Source: Streptomyces sp. CB09001
GTDB taxonomy: Bacteria > Actinomycetota > Actinomycetes > Streptomycetales > Streptomycetaceae
NCBI RefSeq assembly: GCF_003369795.1
Contig: NZ_CP026730.1
Coordinates: 5,757,001 to 5,821,000 of the forward strand
DNA length: 64,000 bases
Direction of reading: 5' to 3'
A program made the translations under genes and the position numbers. Under the pieces are notes generated by a model. That model was not told the origin of the DNA and did no database searches. It was given only the letters and a program-made list of their open reading frames with translations. Position 1 is the stretch's first letter, and every line of letters starts with the position of its first letter. Below, piece after piece: positions 58,619 to 64,000 of this stretch.

Positions 58619-60268
58619 CTAGCGGGTGGTGAAGGGCGAGGCACCGGCGGCCGTGCGGATGGCGGGAAGGGCGTCGTAGAGGGCCTGTCCGGGGCACAGC
58701 GTGGCGTATCCGTCGCGGTGGCCGGAGATGGTGTGCAGGGTGGCCTTCTCGCCGGTCTCGTACACGCCGGTGTCGCCGGCGGCGGTGAGGGTGACCTCGG
58801 CCTCGGGGTCGACGCCGTCGAGGTTCAGCTTCCAGGCGGCGAGGTCGGCGATGGCCTGCTTCGCGGCGGTGCTGGGAGTGCCGCCGTTCTCGTAGTCGCC
58901 GAGGAGTGACACACCGGCCGAGTAGCCGTTGAAGCCGTAGGTGTGGGCGCCGCGGACCGGCTTGTCGACGCCGCCCGCCCGGCCCTCGAAGACCGTGCCG
59001 CACTTGTCGACGAAGAAGTTGTAGCCGATGTCGTTCCAGCCGTTGGTCGTCACGTGGTACGTGAGGATCGCCCGGATGACGGCCGGCGATTCGGCGCAGT
59101 CGTAGGCGTTCGTGCCCGCTGTGTGGTGGACGAAGACCGCGTCGACCTTGTCCAGGTAGGAGGGCGGGTCGGCGACGAGCGACTCGTCGGCGCCCCATTC
59201 GGCGCGGCTGACGATCGCGGGGGTGGCGGGGACGGCCGGTGACGTGGACCCGGTCGGCTCCGGCTGGGCGCTCGGCTCCGTGGTGGGTTCGGCGGTCGGG
59301 GCCACGGTGGGCTCCGAGGCCGGCTTCTCGCTCGGCGCGGGGGTGGCGGGATCCTCCGTCGGCTCCGGCGTCGGCTCCTGCGTCGGATCGGCCGAGGGCG
59401 CCGGTGCAGTCGGCTGCTCGTTCGGGGTGCTGGGCGCGGAGGTCGTCGGCTCCTCGCTCGGGGTCGGGACGCTGGGCTCGGCCGTCGGTTCCTGGACCGG
59501 CTCCTCGGAGGGGGCGGGGGTGTCGGAAGTGGCCGGCTGTCCGGTGGTCGGGGCAGCCGTGGGGTCCGGGGTCGGCTCGGCCGACTGCTCGGGGGCGGTG
59601 GTCGGCTCGGCGTTCCCGCCGGAGGGTGTGGCACTGACCGAGGCGGAGGCACTCTCTCCGGTGCCGGGCTCGGCGGAGGGCTCGCCCTTGCCGTTCCCCT
59701 TGCCGTTGCCGCCCTTGTTGCTGCTCCCGCCCCGGCCCTTGCCGCCCTTCTCGTCACCCGGGTCGATCATGTCGAGCCGCAGCGCGTCCGGCACGGCCGT
59801 CTCCTTGCCGTCGGCCACCACCCGGGCCTCGACCGCGTCCGAAGGCCCCACCCACAGCGGCTCCGAGGCACCGCGGACGCGCGAGGCGTCGCCCTCCTCC
59901 GTCTCCGGCGCCCGGATGCCGAAGTCGAGGTCGCGCCAGTCGGTCCACGTGCCGCTCTCCGCGCCGCGGGTACGGATCTGCGCGGTGCCCTCGAACTCGT
60001 CGGCGTCGTCCTCCCAGGACACGCCGACAAGCGAGAACAACTGCGTGTCCGTGCGCGGCAGTTCGCGCCTCTTCGGATCCTTGCCGTCCAGTGCCAGCGT
60101 GTGCGCCTGCGCGGGACGGGAGGCGTCGTCGGCGCCGGTGTCCCCGGAGCCTCCGGTCACGGACACCGCCGTCACCCCGGTACCCGCCAGGACGACGATC
60201 CCGGCCGCCAGCCAGATCGTGCGCTTCGGCACCCTCGAACGCCGTGCGCGGATTCCCCTCGGGCTCAT
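58619..60268 (-). CDS. N-acetylmuramoyl-L-alanine amidase (PGRP/amidase_2 type)
   Basis: A 549-residue exported wall hydrolase. A signal or membrane helix (about 17-37) is followed by a domain of 130 residues, a charged Gly/Lys patch, and a Pro/Thr/Glu/Ser linker of nearly 170 residues rich in EPT-type repeats. The C-terminal PGRP domain (from about 355) has VSRAEWGADESL, VFVHHTAGTN, YNFFVDKCGTVFEGRAGG and TISGHRDGYATLCPG with the zinc-binding His, His and Cys. It cleaves the bond between muramic acid and the stem peptide. GAGGGG precedes the ATG at 60268. Confidence 0.92.
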   Translation of the reverse strand: MSPRGIRARRSRVPKRTIWLAAGIVVLAGTGVTAVSVTGGSGDTGADDASRPAQAHTLALDGKDPKRRELPRTDTQLFSLVGVSWEDDADEFEGTAQIRTRGAESGTWTDWRDLDFGIRAPETEEGDASRVRGASEPLWVGPSDAVEARVVADGKETAVPDALRLDMIDPGDEKGGKGRGGSSNKGGNGKGNGKGEPSAEPGTGESASASVSATPSGGNAEPTTAPEQSAEPTPDPTAAPTTGQPATSDTPAPSEEPVQEPTAEPSVPTPSEEPTTSAPSTPNEQPTAPAPSADPTQEPTPEPTEDPATPAPSEKPASEPTVAPTAEPTTEPSAQPEPTGSTSPAVPATPAIVSRAEWGADESLVADPPSYLDKVDAVFVHHTAGTNAYDCAESPAVIRAILTYHVTTNGWNDIGYNFFVDKCGTVFEGRAGGVDKPVRGAHTYGFNGYSAGVSLLGDYENGGTPSTAAKQAIADLAAWKLNLDGVDPEAEVTLTAAGDTGVYETGEKATLHTISGHRDGYATLCPGQALYDALPAIRTAAGASPFTTR

Positions 60269-60299
60269 GCCCACCCCTCGTGAAGTGTGTACGTCGTGA

Positions 60300-60758
60300 T
60301 CAATTGCCGTCGGCGGGCAGCGAACCCGTGCAGGTGGCGCGCCCGAACTCCCCCATAGCTGTGGCCCGTTGGACGTGCTTGCCACGGATCGCGAGCGTGC
60401 AGGCGGCCTGTCCGCCCTTCTCGCCGAGCACGACGGCGACGGTGGGGGTCTCGCCGAGCGGCACCTGGACGGTGTGCGTCCAGGGCAGCTCGGCGTCCCG
60501 TACGACCGTGGCCCGTCCGTCCTCGTCCTGGCCGAGGTAGGAGATCTCGGCCGTGCCGTCGCCGGTGACTTCGTAGGTCACGGCGGCGGTCGGCGTCGCG
60601 GCCGGCTGCGGCTCGTCCTCGGTGTCGAGCAGTCCGTAGCCGACGAGCCCGGCGCAGGCGAGCAGCAGGACGGCAGCGATCAGGACGCCGGCCCGGCCGC
60701 CACCACTCACGGTGCGCTCCGTGCTCTCCGTGTTCTGCGCTGGTTGCTTGACTGACAT
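60300..60758 (-). CDS. MmpS-like membrane-anchored protein
   Basis: A 152-residue protein with one N-terminal helix (about 23-43: AGVLIAAVLLLACAGLVGYG) and an external beta-sandwich domain: VTYEVTGDGTAEISYLG, ELPWTHTVQV, and two cysteines near AACTLAI and ATCTGSLP. This pattern is that of MmpS accessory proteins, which partner MmpL exporters in mycobacteria. No intact MmpL gene is in the window. The ATG at 60758 is the likely start. It lies 31 bases before the amidase gene and probably leads that operon. Confidence 0.75.
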   Translation of the reverse strand: MSVKQPAQNTESTERTVSGGGRAGVLIAAVLLLACAGLVGYGLLDTEDEPQPAATPTAAVTYEVTGDGTAEISYLGQDEDGRATVVRDAELPWTHTVQVPLGETPTVAVVLGEKGGQAACTLAIRGKHVQRATAMGEFGRATCTGSLPADGN

Positions 60759-60898
60759 GTACGGGGGCTCGGCTTTCGACGGTCCGGATCGATTGCCGGG
60801 GGTTATACACCGCGAAGTGCCCGCCACGCTATTGAGGAGACAAACCCGGTCAAAGGGTCGGCGTTTTCAGGGGTAATTTGCCCGCAATGACCCCGCGC

Positions 60899-60929
60899 TT
60901 GACAGGTCGTCAGTCGACTGGTCAATAAT
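60899..60929 (+). promoter_or_regulatory. Promoter of the large wall protein, with internal palindrome
   Basis: A perfect TTGACA (60899-60904) is followed 17-19 bases later by the AT-rich TCAATAAT (60922-60929). The spacer contains the 10-bp palindrome CAGTCGACTG (60911-60920), a possible operator. The remainder of the 323-bp gap between 60759 and 61081 is AT-rich for this genome and shows no other feature I can name. Confidence 0.5.
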
Positions 60930-61081
60930 CCCGCCGCCGCGCCCCGCGAGCCGGCGTTTCCCCTGCTCGCGAGGTGCTGCACAGCTATGCACAAAGCCGT
61001 GCGGAACTCTTCGCAACGGCTCGTTCGGCGCGCCCGTTTCGCGTTCGGCGGAGTGGGCCGCCGATGGCGAAAGGTATGCAC

Positions 61082-64000
61082 GTGAAGGTGCCTTACAGGA
61101 GATATTTCTCCTGTCTGGTGGCTGCGGCGATTGCGGGCACGCTATTGCCGCAAGTCGCTTATGCGGCCCCACCGTCGAATTCCGGCAAGGACGGTGACAA
61201 GGGATTCTTCGACACCGTATCCGACTGGCTCGGGGACGACGAGAAGGAGACCGCGGAGCCGCCGTCGTACGGCGGTCTCGGCATGGCCGACCGGCAGAAG
61301 CTCCCCAAGGGGAAGAACGCGCCGAAGGCGAAGCGGGTCAGGGAACTGACCTCGCGCCGCACCCCGACGGCCCGCTTCTGGCAGCTGTCCGACGGGCGGG
61401 TGGAGGCGGACCTGACGGCCGCGCCGACCTCCTACAAGGACCCGGCGGGCAAGTCCTGGAAGACGATCGACACCCGAGTGGCCGGGACGAAGGCCAAGGG
61501 GTTCGACTTCGCCAACAAGTCCAACACCGGTCGCAGCTGGTTCGGGTCCGACCCGGACCGGCTGCTGCGTTTCGAGGCCGGTGACGGGGGCCAGTCGGTC
61601 ACCCTCGGTCTGGAGGGCACCAGCGGCCGGCTGAAGCCCGAGGCCAAGGACGCCACCGTCACCTACAAGGACGCGGTCGGCGGCGCCGATCTGTCCTACG
61701 TGGTCGGTCCGGGCCGGGTGAAGGAGAACATCACCCTGTCCGAGCGGCCCGCCGGTCCGGTGACGTACACGTTCACGCTGGACACGCAGGGGCTGACGCC
61801 AAAAGCCCGCGAGGACGGCTCGATCGCGTTCTTCGGGGAGCTGCCGAACACTCCGGTGCTGGTCATCCCGGCCCCGTACATGACGGACGCGAGGAAGTCG
61901 GCGTCGTCGCCGTACGGGTACGCGTACAGCGCCGAGGTCACGCAGAAGCTCCGGCGGGACGGCGACGGCTGGAAGCTGACGGTCACGCCGGACGCGAAGT
62001 GGCTGGCGGCGAAGGAGCGGCAGTATCCGGTCGTGATCGATCCGACGATCACGATCGCGCCGTCGCCGTCGGGTTCGCAGGACACGATGGTCCTGTCCGA
62101 CCAGCCGGGCGTGAACTTCAACTCCTCCTGGAAGCTGGCGGCGGGCAAGACGTCCGCGTCGGCCACGTCCCGTTCGCTGCTGAAGTTCCCGCTGGACGAG
62201 ATCCCGGACGGGGTGAAGATCGACGGCGCCCGACTGGGCGTCTACTTCGACCAGTCGCACACGACGAACGGCAACGACGTCACCATCGAGGCGCACCGTG
62301 CGACCGGCGCCTGGGACGAGTCGACGGCGACCTGGTCCAACACGTCGGGCCTGGCCGGTGAGTTGTCCGGCACCAGCGTCCAGGTCGACGACGGCGACGC
62401 GGGCACCACGGCCGCGAAGGGTTCGTGGCCGGCCTCCGGGTCGACGCTGACGCAGTACGCGATCGGCGAGGACTACCACTACAACAAGGACTCCGTCGCC
62501 GGGGACACCTACACCTGGCAGCCGAAGGTCACCGACACCGGCACCTACCGGGTGGACGTGCACTACGTCGCGGCCACCGACCGGGCGACGAACGCCCCGT
62601 ACACGGTGACGCACCGGGACGGCACCCAGACGTACACCGTCGACCAGTCGGCCGGTACCAACGGGGTGTGGACGTCGCTGAACGGCGGCGGCCAACTGCC
62701 CTTCACCAAGGGCACGGTCGGCAAGGTCGTCCTCGGTGACGGACCGGCCTCGTCCTCCACAGCGGTGCTCGCGGACGCGGTGCGGCTGGTGAACCCGGCC
62801 CAGATCGTGAAGAACAAGGGCGAGTACAACCAGTGGCACGAGTTCCCGGTCGCCGACACGGTGCAGAAGTGGGTGAGCGGCACCGCCGCCAACCACGGCT
62901 TCGTGCTGATGGCGAAGGACGAGTCGTCCACCGGCCCACTCGGCGGCCCCCGCTACGAGGCCGGTGACGGCGCCTACGGCGGTGAGACGTCCACCATCCC
63001 CCGGCTGACGGTGACCTACGGCAAGGTCGGCACGTCCCTGAACTCGCCGACCGTGGTGCACTCCACGGGCCCGGAGCTGTCCTGGAAGGCGTATTCCAAC
63101 ACCACCGGTGACAGCGGCCTGGACATCGTGGAGTACCAGCTGCACCGCTCCACGCAGCAGGCCTTCACCCCGTCCGCGGCGACCCTGATCGCGCCGATCG
63201 GCGCGTCGGACACCACGTACACGGACACCACCGCGATCCCGACGCCCGACTCGGCCGCCAACGAGATCGACAAGTCGTACTACTACCAGATCGCGGTGAA
63301 GACGAAGAGCGGGGAACTGCTCGGCTCGCCGACCCGCATCGTCGGCATCCCCAAGGCCGGCCGGACGATGAAGATCATCCAGGGCAGCCAGGGCGGCGTC
63401 ACCGACACCACCCTGTCCTCCGCCCAGCCGTCCACCAACCAGGACACCATCCGCTCCTGGGACGTCGACCAGAAGTGGCTCAGCGTCGGCAACAACTCCG
63501 GCACCTACGGCAAGACCCGCGCCGCGCTGAAGTTCCCCACCGACGACATCCCCTCCACCGCCACGGTGATCAACAACCGCATGTACATGTGGGGCGCGGA
63601 GACCACCACCGACACCGACGGCGCGATCTACGAACTCCACGCCCTGACCCGGGACTTCTCCGAAACCCAGGCCACGTGGAACAACGCCACCTCCACCACC
63701 GCCTGGTCCAGCGCGGGCGGTGACATGTCCGCCGCCGTCTCCGACACCGTGGCGAGCGTGTCGGACGTCGGACGCCACTGGTGGGACGCGACCGGCCTGA
63801 TGCAGAGCTGGATCGACGACCCGGCGGGCAACAAGGGCGTCGCGGTGAAGCTGAAGGACGAGTCCGCCTCCGGCCCGCAGGAGCGCACCCTGTTCCTGTC
63901 CGCCGAGGCCGCCGACCCGCAGCTGCGCCCGTACATGCAGGTCATCTACGTCGACTCCACCACCGAGGACACGTACTACGCCCCGCAGACCCCGTCCCGG
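61082..64000 (+). CDS. Large secreted wall/RHS-like protein, 5' part only
   Basis: At least 973 residues with no stop before the window ends. Residues 1-28 are a signal peptide (SCLVAAAIAGTLLPQVAYA). An N-terminal beta-rich domain follows; then a DNRLRE-type module (about 329-460, DTMVLSDQPGVNFNSSW, RSLLKFPLDEIPDGVKI), a golvesin-like module (about 467-573, ATNAPYTVTHRDGTQTYTVD), a fibronectin-like domain, and a second DNRLRE-type module (about 768-960). This is the front end of Streptomyces wall-associated RHS or polymorphic-toxin proteins. The start is uncertain: GTG 61082 has AAAGG 7 bases upstream; ATGs at 61064 and 61076 are in frame. Confidence 0.85.
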   Translation, partial: MKVPYRRYFSCLVAAAIAGTLLPQVAYAAPPSNSGKDGDKGFFDTVSDWLGDDEKETAEPPSYGGLGMADRQKLPKGKNAPKAKRVRELTSRRTPTARFWQLSDGRVEADLTAAPTSYKDPAGKSWKTIDTRVAGTKAKGFDFANKSNTGRSWFGSDPDRLLRFEAGDGGQSVTLGLEGTSGRLKPEAKDATVTYKDAVGGADLSYVVGPGRVKENITLSERPAGPVTYTFTLDTQGLTPKAREDGSIAFFGELPNTPVLVIPAPYMTDARKSASSPYGYAYSAEVTQKLRRDGDGWKLTVTPDAKWLAAKERQYPVVIDPTITIAPSPSGSQDTMVLSDQPGVNFNSSWKLAAGKTSASATSRSLLKFPLDEIPDGVKIDGARLGVYFDQSHTTNGNDVTIEAHRATGAWDESTATWSNTSGLAGELSGTSVQVDDGDAGTTAAKGSWPASGSTLTQYAIGEDYHYNKDSVAGDTYTWQPKVTDTGTYRVDVHYVAATDRATNAPYTVTHRDGTQTYTVDQSAGTNGVWTSLNGGGQLPFTKGTVGKVVLGDGPASSSTAVLADAVRLVNPAQIVKNKGEYNQWHEFPVADTVQKWVSGTAANHGFVLMAKDESSTGPLGGPRYEAGDGAYGGETSTIPRLTVTYGKVGTSLNSPTVVHSTGPELSWKAYSNTTGDSGLDIVEYQLHRSTQQAFTPSAATLIAPIGASDTTYTDTTAIPTPDSAANEIDKSYYYQIAVKTKSGELLGSPTRIVGIPKAGRTMKIIQGSQGGVTDTTLSSAQPSTNQDTIRSWDVDQKWLSVGNNSGTYGKTRAALKFPTDDIPSTATVINNRMYMWGAETTTDTDGAIYELHALTRDFSETQATWNNATSTTAWSSAGGDMSAAVSDTVASVSDVGRHWWDATGLMQSWIDDPAGNKGVAVKLKDESASGPQERTLFLSAEAADPQLRPYMQVIYVDSTTEDTYYAPQTPSR

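Noticed and set aside
61142..63778. 878-residue open frame on the minus strand
   Set aside because: It is antisense to the large wall protein, which has a signal peptide and recognisable modules.
1..64000. CRISPR array, tRNA, rRNA or intact insertion sequence
   Set aside because: No regularly spaced repeats, no transposase-like frame with terminal repeats and no tRNA-like cloverleaf were recognised by eye; a covariance-model scan would be needed to exclude small RNAs.

Overview
The window is high-GC actinobacterial DNA. Gene density, strong G/C bias at third codon positions, GTG and TTG starts, DUF397/DUF5753 and DUF5999 proteins, a SepF-like protein, a DasR-type site and a rare TTA codon all point to a Streptomyces chromosome. 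Part of the gene order (cobalt transporter, chloride channel, SepF-like gene, arginine deiminase, ornithine carbamoyltransferase) resembles, from memory and unchecked, a stretch of the S. coelicolor chromosome. About 51 protein genes are supported. No rRNA, tRNA, CRISPR array or intact insertion sequence was seen.

Left part (1-11.3 kb): the end of a DUF1275 membrane protein; an MFS exporter overlapping an FAD monooxygenase; an XRE/DUF397 pair beside an anti-sigma-like ATPase; a collapsed MMPL transporter; a glycine-rich 'streptophobe' membrane protein; a two-component system; and a TetR/MFS divergent pair. From 11.4 to 18.7 kb come a two-gene module (small membrane protein plus a TIR-TM-WD40 protein), a secreted GH18 chitinase whose promoter carries a DasR-like site, a small membrane protein and a TetR gene.

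Middle part (18.8-43.7 kb): an MFS exporter; a cbiMNQO cobalt importer behind a cobalamin riboswitch; a ClC/K+-channel gene pair; a fused FAD/Fe-S oxidoreductase; the SepF-like sflB; an ATPase and a MazG-like gene; an F420-type oxidoreductase; the Hen1-Pnkp RNA-repair operon; a cation/proton antiporter; and arginine deiminase, ornithine carbamoyltransferase and an amino-acid permease.

Right part (43.8-64 kb): genes that fit CoA-dependent aerobic 2-aminobenzoate (anthranilate) breakdown: enoyl-CoA hydratase, a fused aryl-CoA monooxygenase/reductase, benzoate-type CoA ligase, acyl-CoA dehydrogenase, a RidA-like enamine deaminase and a PaaX-family regulator. An identical 13-bp dyad lies in the promoters on both sides of this locus and is a probable PaaX operator. 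Beyond it are small Streptomyces-type genes, a locus that looks deletion-damaged, and a cell-wall cluster: lytic transglycosylase, L,D-transpeptidase, PGRP-type amidase, an MmpS-like protein and the start of a very large secreted wall/RHS-like protein that runs off the window.

The best candidates for under-described biology are the TIR-WD40 module, the PaaX-linked aminobenzoate locus with its shared operator, and the shrunken MMPL gene.
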